Of a stretch of DNA of 19,955 nucleotides, positions 1 to 5,556 are shown piece by piece. The position numbers were made by a program, and so were the translations under genes. The stretch is taken from the NCBI GenBank assembly GCA_910580155.1, contig CAJTWX010000023.1:1-19955 (forward strand), read 5' to 3'. The notes below the pieces were generated by a model. The model ran no database searches. It worked only from the letters and a program-made list of their open reading frames with translations, and was not told where the DNA came from. Source of the stretch: an uncultured Alphaproteobacteria bacterium (GTDB taxonomy: Bacteria; Pseudomonadota; Alphaproteobacteria; RF32; CAG-239). Each line of letters starts with the position of its first letter. Within the stretch, counting starts at the first letter, position 1.

Positions 1-2
1 GC

Positions 3-89
3 CGCGGATGCCCCCCAAGGAGCACGAGTGTACATAAACGTACACGACGCGACGAAGTGGGGCTTCCATCCGCGAGCTAGTTCACAAAA
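3..89 (-). repeat. Structured repeat, copy 1 (3' of corA)
   Basis: Read on the plus strand, stem P1 pairs 3-10 with 67-74 (8 bp, CGCGGATG with CATCCGCG), P2 pairs 13-17 with 58-62 (CCCCA with TGGGG), and P3 pairs 28-33 with 40-45 around a 6-nt loop. The block ends with TTCACAAA, 9 nt from the corA stop codon. It aligns end to end with the element at 14755-14841, with the stems conserved by compensatory changes. It is drawn on the minus strand because transcription running past corA would produce it; the true strand is unknown. Its left flank is outside the window, so it may extend further. It could be a structured RNA, an mRNA 3'-end stabiliser or a REP-like mobile repeat. Confidence 0.7.
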
Positions 90-97
90 TTTTCCCG

Positions 98-1051
98 TTA
101 AAACATCCCGCGGCGGCGGAAGTAGATAATAGTCCCAATGGTCGCAATTGCGGAAAGCCCCATTACCCACCAAAACCCGTTCGGGTCACCGGCAAAGGCA
201 ACAGGAACGTTCATCCCCCAGAAAGAGGCCAGCATCGTCGGGATGGAAAGGATAATTGTAATTGCGGCCAAAAATTTCATCACAAGGTTAACATTGTTGT
301 TGATAATGCTTGCAAACCCGTCCATCATCCCCTCAAGAATAGAACGGTGCATATCAACCATCTCAATCGCCTGCTTGTTCTCAATAATCACATCGTCGAG
401 CAAATCGACATCATCGGCAGAGAAGTTAACAAGCTTCACCACTGCCGGATTTTTAACCATCCGCAAGAGTTTTAAGAGGACGAGATGATTGTCTTTAAGC
501 GCGGTCGTGAAGTAAACAAGCGATTTTTGAATTTCCATCAGCTGAAACAGCTCTTTGTTAGAGGTTGTTTTGCGGAGCGCATATTCAATCTGCTCGGTGC
601 GCCGGTTAATAATGTTAAGATAACGCAAATAAAACTGCGTACAGCGATAAAGGATATTAAGGAGAAAACGCGCCCGATTCCGCGTATCAAACGTATGCGC
701 GGTCGAGCGGTTAAACGAGTTCAAAACGCGGTTGTCGCGCGCACAAATCGTAATCAGGTTTTTCGCCGTCAGCACAATCCCGCACGGCAGCGTGTCAAAA
801 TTATCTTCATCATCTAAAAGCGGCAAGTTGATAATAATGGCAAGCGAGTTTTTCTCCTGCTCAATACGCGAGCGTTCATCCGCATCCAGCGAGTTACTGA
901 GCAAATCATAGTCCACACGCAAAAAACTCGACACCTGCAAAAGCTCCTCCTCATTCGGGTTAATGAGCGAGCACCAAGTTGCGGGAATGATTTTATTTTT
1001 CTTGAGTTTGGCGAGTTTTCCAGAATCTTCGGTTTTATAAATCCTTAACAT
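98..1051 (-). CDS. corA: CorA-family divalent metal ion channel
   Basis: 317-aa protein of the CorA/MIT family, which forms pentameric inner-membrane channels for Mg2+ or related divalent ions such as Co2+ and Ni2+. The C-terminal end shows the family pattern: a long helical stalk, then TM1 (about residues 258-280) ending in the Gly-Met-Asn signature (WGMN), a short periplasmic loop, TM2, and a basic cytosolic tail (RRRGMF). The N-terminal part is the acidic alpha/beta cytosolic domain. I chose the ATG at 1051 because AGGAGG lies 7 nt upstream; in-frame starts further upstream would have to include that ribosome binding site. It lies just downstream of tRNA-Leu on the same strand and is followed at once by a structured repeat. 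The transported ion cannot be told from sequence. Confidence 0.88.
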   Translation of the reverse strand: MLRIYKTEDSGKLAKLKKNKIIPATWCSLINPNEEELLQVSSFLRVDYDLLSNSLDADERSRIEQEKNSLAIIINLPLLDDEDNFDTLPCGIVLTAKNLITICARDNRVLNSFNRSTAHTFDTRNRARFLLNILYRCTQFYLRYLNIINRRTEQIEYALRKTTSNKELFQLMEIQKSLVYFTTALKDNHLVLLKLLRMVKNPAVVKLVNFSADDVDLLDDVIIENKQAIEMVDMHRSILEGMMDGFASIINNNVNLVMKFLAAITIILSIPTMLASFWGMNVPVAFAGDPNGFWWVMGLSAIATIGTIIYFRRRGMF

Positions 1052-1082
1052 CGCCCGCCTCCTCATCATATACACAAAAAAA

Positions 1083-1168
1083 TGGTGCGGCCAAGAAGAC
1101 TTGAACTTCCACGGGCTTAGCCCATAACGACCTCAACGTTACGCGTCTACCAATTCCGCCATGGCCGC
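1083..1168 (-). tRNA. tRNA-Leu (GAG)
   Basis: 86-nt tRNA on the minus strand. The acceptor stem GCGGCCA pairs with TGGCCGC, followed by discriminator A and encoded CCA. The anticodon stem TAACG/CGTTA encloses the loop TTGAGGT, giving anticodon GAG (Leu, CUC/CUU codons). A long variable arm, as in class II tRNAs, separates it from the T arm (GTTCAAGTC). Confidence 0.95.
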
Positions 1169-1194
1169 ACAAACGTGCAAAACAATAATCTGAT

Positions 1195-1222
1195 ATAATA
1201 TATTTTTTAAATAATCAAGCAA
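1195..1222 (-). promoter_or_regulatory. Probable promoter of tRNA-Leu
   Basis: On the minus strand TTGCTT (1217-1222) and TATTAT (1195-1200) are separated by 16 nt and lie about 27 nt upstream of the mature tRNA 5' end, in an AT-rich stretch. The rest of 1223-1350 shows no gene or clear structure. Confidence 0.45.
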
Positions 1223-1350
1223 TTTTTTTCACATTGTGCATTTTTTCTTCAGTCCCACGCTTTAACCCTTCTCCTCTGCCACTTCCCACATCATATCAGG
1301 CACACAAGCTTCGTTACACTGCCTCCAATCCACAAAGGTGACACAAACAC

Positions 1351-1393
1351 AACAAAACCCTCTCCTAAGAGAGGGTTTGTAACTGGTGCACTC
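1351..1393. repeat. 43-bp direct repeat, copy 1
   Basis: Identical to 1546-1588. It contains the terminator hairpin plus the complement of GAGTGCACCA, the 3' tip of tRNA-Arg. It is followed not by the rest of a tRNA but by unrelated GC-rich sequence. Confidence 0.85.
1355..1378 (-). terminator. Terminator-like hairpin, first copy
   Basis: A 10-bp stem (AAACCCTCTC with GAGAGGGTTT) around a 4-nt loop. It is identical to the hairpin at 1550-1573 and is part of a 43-bp direct repeat that also carries the last bases of tRNA-Arg. On the minus strand it ends in GGGTTTTGTT. Confidence 0.6.
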
Positions 1394-1545
1394 TGGCTCG
1401 GTTGACGACGCTTTGCTCCGCCGCACTGGCGCTCATCAGCTTGCAGCTGACCGGCGTTCTCTCGCCCGCCTTTCGCTGGTAGTCGAACTCACTTTATTGC
1501 CCGTGGCGCTGCCACTGAGTTCAAACCCTACTCTAGTTCAGATAT
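1394..1545. other. GC-rich spacer between the 43-bp repeats
   Basis: No convincing gene on either strand. It holds nested inverted repeats: GAACTCA pairs with TGAGTTC and encloses GTGGC-GCT-GCCAC (1503-1515), and CAGCT-TGC-AGCTG lies further left. The 13-mer at 1503-1515 recurs at 14726-14738. It may be a relic of an earlier insertion at the same tRNA or a small structured repeat. Confidence 0.4.
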
Positions 1546-1588
1546 AACAAAACCCTCTCCTAAGAGAGGGTTTGTAACTGGTGCACTC
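1546..1588. repeat. 43-bp direct repeat, copy 2
   Basis: Second copy of the 1351-1393 repeat, offset by 195 bp. Here it runs on into the genuine 50-nt 3' part of tRNA-Arg. Confidence 0.85.
1550..1573 (-). terminator. Original terminator of the tRNA-Arg gene
   Basis: 10-bp stem with a 4-nt loop, directly after the displaced tRNA-Arg 3' end (1579-1628). Before prophage insertion this would have been the terminator of tRNA-Arg(ACG), whose intact copy now lies near 12.5 kb. Confidence 0.65.
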
Positions 1589-1628
1589 GGCGGGGTTCGA
1601 ACTCACAACCTTCTGATCCGTAGTCAGA
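1572..1628. repeat. attL: 57-bp core, displaced 3' part of tRNA-Arg
   Basis: 57 bp identical to 12455-12511. Bases 1579-1628 are the 3' 50 nt of tRNA-Arg including CCA, broken off inside the anticodon stem, where the sequence changes from tRNA to AAGTTC. This is the usual product of tyrosine-integrase insertion into a tRNA. Confidence 0.93.
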
Positions 1629-1675
1629 AGTTCAAAAACAACATTTCAAACATTTAAAGCTGTTTATGAACAAAC

Positions 1676-1694
1676 TGTGTCAAAAATGTGCAAA
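1676..1694 (+). promoter_or_regulatory. Putative integrase arm-type sites, left end
   Basis: TGTGTCAAAA (1676-1685) is followed 11 bp later by the related TGTGCAAA. The same motif occurs as a perfect tandem 11-mer at 12326-12347, also inside the prophage and near the other att core. Arm sites near both att cores are expected for tyrosine integrases; binding here is inferred. Confidence 0.4.
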
Positions 1695-1700
1695 TTTAAC

Positions 1701-1937
1701 CTAATACCTCACCTTATACTCTCCCAAACAATTTGCCATATCAAGCGGAGTTTTAATCCGGCCAATGCAGGTTATCGGCTCTCGCGGCATTTCCAAATAA
1801 ATATACTCAACGCGACTGCAAGCGCAAGATAACAGGAGAGTGGCTAATATCATAGCCCCAATCAAAACCCGATTTATCTTCCTTAACTGCCTTCTCCAGC
1901 TCCTCTCTTCGCTTATCGGCTTCCATCTTGTCCGCAT
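1701..1937 (-). CDS. Rz1-like outer-membrane spanin lipoprotein
   Basis: 78-aa lipoprotein precursor. A basic N-terminus (residues 1-24) precedes a hydrophobic segment ending in a lipobox (Leu35-Leu-Ser-Cys38), so a mature outer-membrane lipoprotein of about 41 residues would result. The gene begins inside the i-spanin gene in another frame and extends beyond its end, the classical Rz/Rz1 nesting. With Rz it would span the periplasm and fuse inner and outer membranes in the last step of phage lysis. Mature Rz1 is usually rich in proline; this one has few prolines, so the call rests on lipobox, size, nesting and position at the end of a lysis cassette. Confidence 0.72.
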   Translation of the reverse strand: MRTRWKPISEERSWRRQLRKINRVLIGAMILATLLLSCACSRVEYIYLEMPREPITCIGRIKTPLDMANCLGEYKVRY

Positions 1938-2088
1938 AATTCTTTTTCAACCTCCCAAGCAAAACTTCATTATTCCCGCGATATAGTGCCAAACTCGCCC
2001 GCACCTGCCGGCTGTCTTCCCGATAATACCACGCCGCCGCAACCGCCACACATAGCAACAGTATGGAAATTCCGAATAGTTTATTCAT
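1807..2088 (-). CDS. Rz-like inner-membrane spanin
   Basis: 93-aa protein with one N-terminal transmembrane segment (about residues 4-20, FGISILLLCVAVAAAW) and a charged, helical periplasmic part rich in Lys, Glu and Arg, predicted to be coiled coil. This is the layout of i-spanins. I chose the ATG at 2088 because GAGG lies 7 nt upstream; a TTG 12 nt earlier is in frame but less likely. Its 5' end overlaps the end of the preceding 69-aa gene by 8 bp and its 3' part contains the Rz1 start, so the three are probably translationally coupled. Confidence 0.72.
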   Translation of the reverse strand: MNKLFGISILLLCVAVAAAWYYREDSRQVRASLALYRGNNEVLLGRLKKNYADKMEADKRREELEKAVKEDKSGFDWGYDISHSPVILRLQSR

Positions 2089-2290
2089 ACGGTACCTCAA
2101 TTTTAGAACAGCAAACTTTTTTATCCCTTTCTTCTTTCATCTTACCATATTTTTCTTGCAACGCCTTTGTTCGGTCTAAAACATCAAAATACCTTTCATT
2201 ATCTGCATTAAATACAAAATGAGGATTTATCTTGCGCGCTTGAGCTTCAATATCCGGCCTGTAAATCCAAATTCTCAATCCCTTAACCAC
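2081..2290 (-). CDS. Small phage protein of unknown function in lysis cassette
   Basis: 69-aa protein starting at GTG with a GGAGGG ribosome binding site inside the end of the endolysin gene (16-bp overlap). The C-terminal half is charged and probably helical (QEKYGKMKEERDKK), ending with two cysteines. No membrane segment or signal peptide is visible. Position between endolysin and spanins suggests a lysis-related or accessory part, but I recognise no family. Confidence 0.55.
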   Translation of the reverse strand: MVKGLRIWIYRPDIEAQARKINPHFVFNADNERYFDVLDRTKALQEKYGKMKEERDKKVCCSKIEVPYE

Positions 2291-2760
2291 ATTCCCTCCC
2301 TAATCACTCTCGCGATTCGTTTTGCCCGTGCCGGCGTCTGCTTGGCATAGTCTGACAATAAGCACTCCTCTGCTGCCGCTTTCCACTGTTTCGCCCGCAT
2401 CCACTTAATCATCTTTCGAAACCCCTTTAACTTACCAATTCCCAACTGGAAACACATATCCAACAGCGCATACTGCCGCTCAATATCCAATGTCACATAA
2501 AAGTCGAACGCCCTCGTCAGCTCCACAATACAACGCTTAACATCATTTCGCAACAGCATATACGCCGCATTTTCGGTAATTCCGTGTTGCCAGTCGCCAA
2601 CCGCTTTCTTCTCTTCAGGCGTAAACGGATTGTCCTCGATATTCCGCCCCACACCGATGGTAAGTTTCCCCGCCGAACACCGATACGGCCTCAGCCGCAT
2701 CCCTTCGTGAAATACCAATCTCCTAATAATAAAATCATATCCATTATCACCAATCATCAT
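2275..2760 (-). CDS. Phage endolysin, GH24 (T4-type) lysozyme
   Basis: 161-aa glycoside hydrolase family 24 muramidase that cuts the MurNAc-GlcNAc bond of peptidoglycan. The active-site block is clear: HEGMRLRPYRC, then GKLTIGVGRN. The catalytic Glu is residue 19; the position of T4 Asp20 is Cys28, and T4 Thr26 matches Thr34. Cys at that position is common in phage GH24 enzymes, and a D20C mutant of T4 lysozyme is known to stay active, so the enzyme is probably functional. Size is standard for the family. There is no signal peptide or SAR segment, so release needs a holin, and two small membrane proteins lie just upstream. The start overlaps the previous stop as ATGA. Confidence 0.92.
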   Translation of the reverse strand: MMIGDNGYDFIIRRLVFHEGMRLRPYRCSAGKLTIGVGRNIEDNPFTPEEKKAVGDWQHGITENAAYMLLRNDVKRCIVELTRAFDFYVTLDIERQYALLDMCFQLGIGKLKGFRKMIKWMRAKQWKAAAEECLLSDYAKQTPARAKRIARVIREGMWLRD

Positions 2761-3059
2761 TTAACCCCTTTGTTAACTAAAGCTTGTTGTATTGTCCTGA
2801 CACCTTCGCGCACTTCCAGCAAAATAGCGCGGTTCACCTGCGAATCTTGCTTATTCTCTGCAATTCCCTTGCGAAATTCCTTGTGTTCCTCTTCCATATC
2901 TTTCTTAAACTCATTAAACTCCCGTTTAAAATCTGCAATATTTCCCGGATTCGCACGCGCCTCAATCACAAACTCGCATACCCCGTAAACAATCCCTGCA
3001 ATTGTACTACCAACCGCTACCACCGTACCACCGATTTTGCACCAATCTTTAATCGTCAT
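2757..3059 (-). CDS. Small membrane protein with coiled coil, possible holin or antiholin
   Basis: 100-aa protein. It has one hydrophobic, Gly/Val-rich segment near the N-terminus (about residues 9-29, after DWCKIGG), then a long charged helix (EFNEFKKDMEEEHKEFRKG) likely to form a coiled coil. I prefer the ATG at 3059 over the GTG at 3065 because it overlaps the upstream stop as ATGA with GAGG upstream. Its position directly before the endolysin, coupled to both neighbours, fits a holin-class lysis protein, but the fold is not diagnostic. Confidence 0.55.
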   Translation of the reverse strand: MTIKDWCKIGGTVVAVGSTIAGIVYGVCEFVIEARANPGNIADFKREFNEFKKDMEEEHKEFRKGIAENKQDSQVNRAILLEVREGVRTIQQALVNKGVK

Positions 3060-3214
3060 AAGCACAACACCTCAAAAAAAGCCGGAAGACTCTCCGGCGC
3101 AAATAAACAAACCAATACCAACCCAAACGCCAAAAACAAAACCCATATCAAACACAAGACAAACACTTGTTTTCGGCTCAGTTTTTTAATCACATCATTC
3201 TTTACCCCGTTCAT
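3056..3214 (-). CDS. 52-aa single-TM protein, holin candidate
   Basis: Short gene with a perfect ribosome binding site (AGGAGG, 6 nt before ATG) immediately after a terminator. The basic N-terminus (MNGVKNDVIKKLSRKQ) precedes one strongly hydrophobic segment (about residues 17-39), then a short tail ending in CL. Its stop overlaps the next start as ATGA. A tiny one-TM protein at the head of an endolysin-spanin cassette is a natural holin or holin-partner candidate. A terminator-shaped hairpin lies inside its last codons (3074-3098). Confidence 0.65.
   Translation of the reverse strand: MNGVKNDVIKKLSRKQVFVLCLIWVLFLAFGLVLVCLFAPESLPAFFEVLCL
3074..3098 (-). terminator. Terminator-like hairpin inside the 52-aa gene
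   Basis: On the minus strand GCCGGA-GAGTCT-TCCGGC is followed by seven T residues, a textbook intrinsic terminator. It lies within the codons for APESLPAFF, 15 nt upstream of the next start. It would stop transcription into the holin-like and endolysin genes unless translating ribosomes or an antiterminator prevent folding. Confidence 0.6.
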
Positions 3215-3227
3215 ATCCCTCCTAAAT

Positions 3228-3253
3228 AAAAAAAGAGAGCTTTGCAGCTCTCT
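3228..3253 (-). terminator. Intrinsic terminator between unknown genes and lysis cassette
   Basis: On the minus strand AGAGAGCT-GCAA-AGCTCTCT is followed by a run of T, 12 nt after the stop of the 84-aa gene. The ribosome binding site of the 52-aa lysis gene follows directly, so the lysis cassette is separated from the structural genes. Confidence 0.78.
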
Positions 3254-3264
3254 AAAGTTAAAAA

Positions 3265-3519
3265 TTAACGGCTTCGGTGAACAAACCTACCGGTACGGGC
3301 AGATCTCCCGCGGTAATTGTAAGTCGTTGTGTCCCCGCCGCGGTTCGGTGCTTGATAACGATACTCGTTGTAATTATCCCCTCGCCCCCGAACATAGTCA
3401 TTATACTCCTGTTCTTCGCTAGGGTCATAATCAAAATCAACGTCCATTCCGCTCATATTGCTGAATACCTGCATCATCAGCCAAGCCACAGCTGCTAAAA
3501 TCGCATATTTCTTCATCAC
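3265..3519 (-). CDS. Small secreted or membrane-anchored phage protein
   Basis: 84-aa protein with an N-terminal hydrophobic segment (residues 5-20) that could be a signal peptide or anchor, an acidic stretch (DVDFDYDPSEEQE), then an Arg/Gly/Tyr-rich tail (NYRGRSARTGRFVHRSR). Such RG-rich ends occur in small proteins of gut phages, but I know no function. AGGAG precedes the start; the first four bases overlap the stop of the upstream gene (ATGA). Confidence 0.6.
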   Translation of the reverse strand: MMKKYAILAAVAWLMMQVFSNMSGMDVDFDYDPSEEQEYNDYVRGRGDNYNEYRYQAPNRGGDTTTYNYRGRSARTGRFVHRSR

Positions 3520-3749
3520 TTATCTCCTCTCGTTTGATAGGTTGCCGCCAAGATATAAGTTGCTGCCTCTTCAGCGCATTCAGGGTCTTTGTTCATCCCA
3601 AACCGCGCCAAAAGCCAACTTGCGTTCCCTGCACATTTCTTTGGGTCACATTTCTTTTCCACAATCTTGCGGACTTCTTCCTTAATCCTGCGGAAATATT
3701 TGTTAAATTTTTCTTCCATTTCAGGCGTCATTGTCTGTTCTTGTTCCAT
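3516..3749 (-). CDS. Small phage protein of unknown function
   Basis: 77-aa soluble, charged, mainly helical protein. It has four cysteines (KKCDPKKCAGN and PECAEE), possibly metal-binding or structural. The start at 3749 has a GGGGAG-type site. It overlaps both neighbours (28 bp upstream gene, 4 bp downstream gene), so it belongs to a tightly coupled operon of small genes between the tail and lysis genes. No family recognised. Confidence 0.6.
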   Translation of the reverse strand: MEQEQTMTPEMEEKFNKYFRRIKEEVRKIVEKKCDPKKCAGNASWLLARFGMNKDPECAEEAATYILAATYQTRGDK

Positions 3750-4152
3750 TGTTTATCTCCCCTTCCGGATATGGTTTAATATCATACATTTTGTTTTCTT
3801 CCTGACCTTTACCTAAAAACGCTTCGGTAAAATCTTTGGCAAACTCACCCATCTCTGCTTTATAAATCGAGCAGGTCTTTAAGTGCTCCAGCATCAGATA
3901 CTGCTGCATCACCGGTGTTCGTGAAAATCCGATAAATGCAAGCCTTTTCGGCTGTTCCAAACTGCCCTTTGCCGGTGTCACCACCCCAACCACAAGCATC
4001 CGATAAAGTCCGTCACGAATTTGCTGGCAGTCAAAGTCAAGAGGTTTCACCCGTTCAAACGGAAAACCGACAGACGGGTCATTGGCGTTTTTAACCAGTT
4101 CCCAGTCCTCGCCGCGAACATTTAATCTCTGCGGAAGATTATAATTTGTCAT
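3721..4152 (-). CDS. Phage protein of unknown function
   Basis: 143-aa soluble protein without membrane segments or an obvious catalytic motif. It starts with ATG after GGAGGG and overlaps the upstream gene by 14 bp and the downstream one by 29 bp. A mixed alpha/beta composition is likely, with a polar C-terminal tail (NNGTRTDNDA). I recognise no family; the position suggests a virion or accessory protein. Confidence 0.6.
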   Translation of the reverse strand: MTNYNLPQRLNVRGEDWELVKNANDPSVGFPFERVKPLDFDCQQIRDGLYRMLVVGVVTPAKGSLEQPKRLAFIGFSRTPVMQQYLMLEHLKTCSIYKAEMGEFAKDFTEAFLGKGQEENKMYDIKPYPEGEINNGTRTDNDA

Positions 4153-4414
4153 TACACCCTCCCCGGATTTGCTCCATCAAAAGGATAGCTGCCGCTGCAA
4201 TATGCTTTGCTGCTTTGTAAAACTCTTTAGCCCCAACGGTTTTATCGTCAAGTTTTTCGCGAAGCTGCTTAAATTCCTTAATTTCCATATCAAGAATTTT
4301 AAGTTTTCCCTCTTCGAGATGTTCGTATTTTTCCCATTTTGCGGGTTTGTCTTCGAGTGTTTTCTCGATGCGCCGAAGGTCTTTCCAGCGCGGATTGTAC
4401 AGAATATACTTCAT
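4139..4414 (-). CDS. Small helical phage protein of unknown function
   Basis: 91-aa, highly charged, predicted all-helical protein (LEEGKLKILDMEIKEFKQL, then an Ala-rich helix AAKHIAAAAILLMEQIRGG). AAGGGA lies upstream of the ATG. Possibly a scaffold, chaperone or assembly part; no specific evidence. Confidence 0.6.
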   Translation of the reverse strand: MKYILYNPRWKDLRRIEKTLEDKPAKWEKYEHLEEGKLKILDMEIKEFKQLREKLDDKTVGAKEFYKAAKHIAAAAILLMEQIRGGCNDKL

Positions 4415-4433
4415 TGGTTTCCCTTTCAGATAG

Positions 4434-4449
4434 GGGGCTTTCGCCCCCG
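4434..4449 (-). other. GAAA-loop hairpin between two phage genes
   Basis: GGGGGC-GAAA-GCCCCC (minus strand), a stable 6-bp stem closed by a GNRA tetraloop, 4 nt after the stop of the Gly/Cys-rich gene. No T run follows, so mRNA stabilisation or processing is more likely than termination. Confidence 0.6.
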
Positions 4450-4453
4450 GTTG

Positions 4454-5113
4454 CTATGCCGCGGGCGTTGCCGTCCCTGCCGTTGTAGGGCGCAGTCTTT
4501 CAATTGCTCCCATCAGAACAGCCGTCTGACCGTTGACAACGTTTGTGGTATAAAGCTGCGATTTCAAAGCTGCATTCTCGGCTTTTTGGTCGCAAAGCTT
4601 GGTCTGCAAATCAGTAATCAAATTGCTTTGAATGAGCTGACGTGTTGCACATCCCTCATCGCGAATCGCATTCTGAGTTTTGCAGCAACATTCGGCAAGC
4701 TGAAAACCAACGCCGTTCACTGCTGATACAATGTTGTTAGTGTTCTGGCAATTGTCGTGCCCCAAAGCCGAAAAGCCCTGCATCATTGCCAAGTTAGTAC
4801 GCGAAGACTGGTCAAGCGTCTGATAACCGATGTTGCACAAACCGCTGGATAAATTCATATTCATCCCGTTAATCGAGTTTTGAATAGAATTGATGCCATC
4901 GTTTAAAATACCGGTGGAAAAACCATCCGCAGCAATTGCCGCTGCTGCACCATTGCCACAGCCACAACCGCAACCACAATTGCCTCCGCGACCGTTTCCG
5001 CCCCAGCCATCACCAAACCAAGAGCCAAACAAGGCTCCAGCAAATGCACCGGCAGCAGAACCCCAGCCGCCATTATCGCCACCAAAGCCGCCAACAGGTA
5101 AAATATCTGTCAT
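4454..5113 (-). CDS. Gly/Cys-rich phage protein with CCC-x-TQ motif
   Basis: 219-aa protein. Residues 8-55 are very rich in Gly and Trp and end in alternating Cys-Gly (C46, C48, C50, C52). The middle is Asn/Ser/Gly-rich and probably helical or fibrous. Residues 138-146 hold a triple-cysteine motif (FQLAECCCKTQ), followed by a C-terminal coiled coil (DLQTKLCDQKAENAALKSQL). Proteins with a glycine-rich head, the CCC-x-TQ motif and a coiled-coil end recur in gut phages beside structural genes; I believe they are virion-associated but know of no proven role. GGAG precedes the start, and a long 5' leader with a hairpin (5143-5181) suggests its own regulation. Confidence 0.65.
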   Translation of the reverse strand: MTDILPVGGFGGDNGGWGSAAGAFAGALFGSWFGDGWGGNGRGGNCGCGCGCGNGAAAAIAADGFSTGILNDGINSIQNSINGMNMNLSSGLCNIGYQTLDQSSRTNLAMMQGFSALGHDNCQNTNNIVSAVNGVGFQLAECCCKTQNAIRDEGCATRQLIQSNLITDLQTKLCDQKAENAALKSQLYTTNVVNGQTAVLMGAIERLRPTTAGTATPAA

Positions 5114-5142
5114 TTTTTTTCTCCATTAAAATTAAATTTAAC

Positions 5143-5180
5143 GAAGAAAGCGGGAAAATAATAACCCCCGAACTTTCTTC
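5143..5180 (-). promoter_or_regulatory. Leader hairpin before the Gly/Cys-rich gene
   Basis: GAAGAAAG (5143-5150) pairs with CTTTCTTC (5173-5180), with an inner CGGG/CCCG stem, about 30 nt upstream of the start codon. The stretch 5114-5226 holds no gene. Confidence 0.45.
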
Positions 5181-5209
5181 AGGTTCAGGGTATGAAACAT
5201 ATAAATAAG

Positions 5210-5244
5210 ATAAAACGTCCCGATTCCTACGAATTGGGAACGTT
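5210..5244 (-). terminator. Terminator overlapping the end of the 91-aa gene
   Basis: Minus strand AACGTTCCCAATTC (5231-5244) pairs with GAATCGGGACGTT (5214-5226), about 12 bp plus a G-U pair with one bulge, followed by TTATCTTATTT. The stop codon TAG (5227-5229) lies in the loop, so the last five codons of the gene form the upstream arm. Confidence 0.72.
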
Positions 5245-5502
5245 CAAAACCCTTGATATATAAGCAATTAAAAATAATGCGGATTTTCCCAGCGCTTTAT
5301 TATACCGTTTTGAAATGGTGTTAATCTCGACATTATCGCGATATGCCGCCTGTTTTTGCCAACCGCGGCACGCTTTATAAGTCACAAAACAATCAATTAA
5401 AATATCCTTTTCTTCTTGTTTGAGCGCAAAAGAGTTTACAAGTTCTCTCACTCTCTCCGGTTGTAAACGGGAGAACAAATAAACCGCAAACTCTTTTTCC
5501 AT
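5227..5502 (-). CDS. Phage protein of unknown function
   Basis: 91-aa helical protein (LQPERVRELVNSFALKQEE, then DILIDCFVTYKACRGW). The middle (NTISKRYNKALGKSA) could be a helix-turn-helix-like segment, which would make a small regulator possible, but I see no diagnostic motif. The ribosome binding site is weak. A strong terminator overlaps its stop codon, ending the upstream transcription unit that begins with the ejection and tail genes. Confidence 0.55.
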   Translation of the reverse strand: MEKEFAVYLFSRLQPERVRELVNSFALKQEEKDILIDCFVTYKACRGWQKQAAYRDNVEINTISKRYNKALGKSALFLIAYISRVLNVPNS

Positions 5503-5556
5503 CTTAATTTTCTTTCTTTAAATATACCATCGTAAGGGCGTTAGCCTATGGCAATC

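Noticed and set aside
138..817. Two plus-strand frames antisense to corA
   Set aside because: Shadows of the corA reading frame, low-complexity basic composition, no ribosome binding site.
1394..1545. A second degenerate tRNA after the first 43-bp repeat
   Set aside because: Only the last ten bases match tRNA-Arg; no anticodon or D arm can be folded from the following sequence.
4454..5113. Contractile tailocin or type VI-like system in the phage block
   Set aside because: No sheath, tube or baseplate gene is present; the set fits a podovirus-like tail and ejection module.
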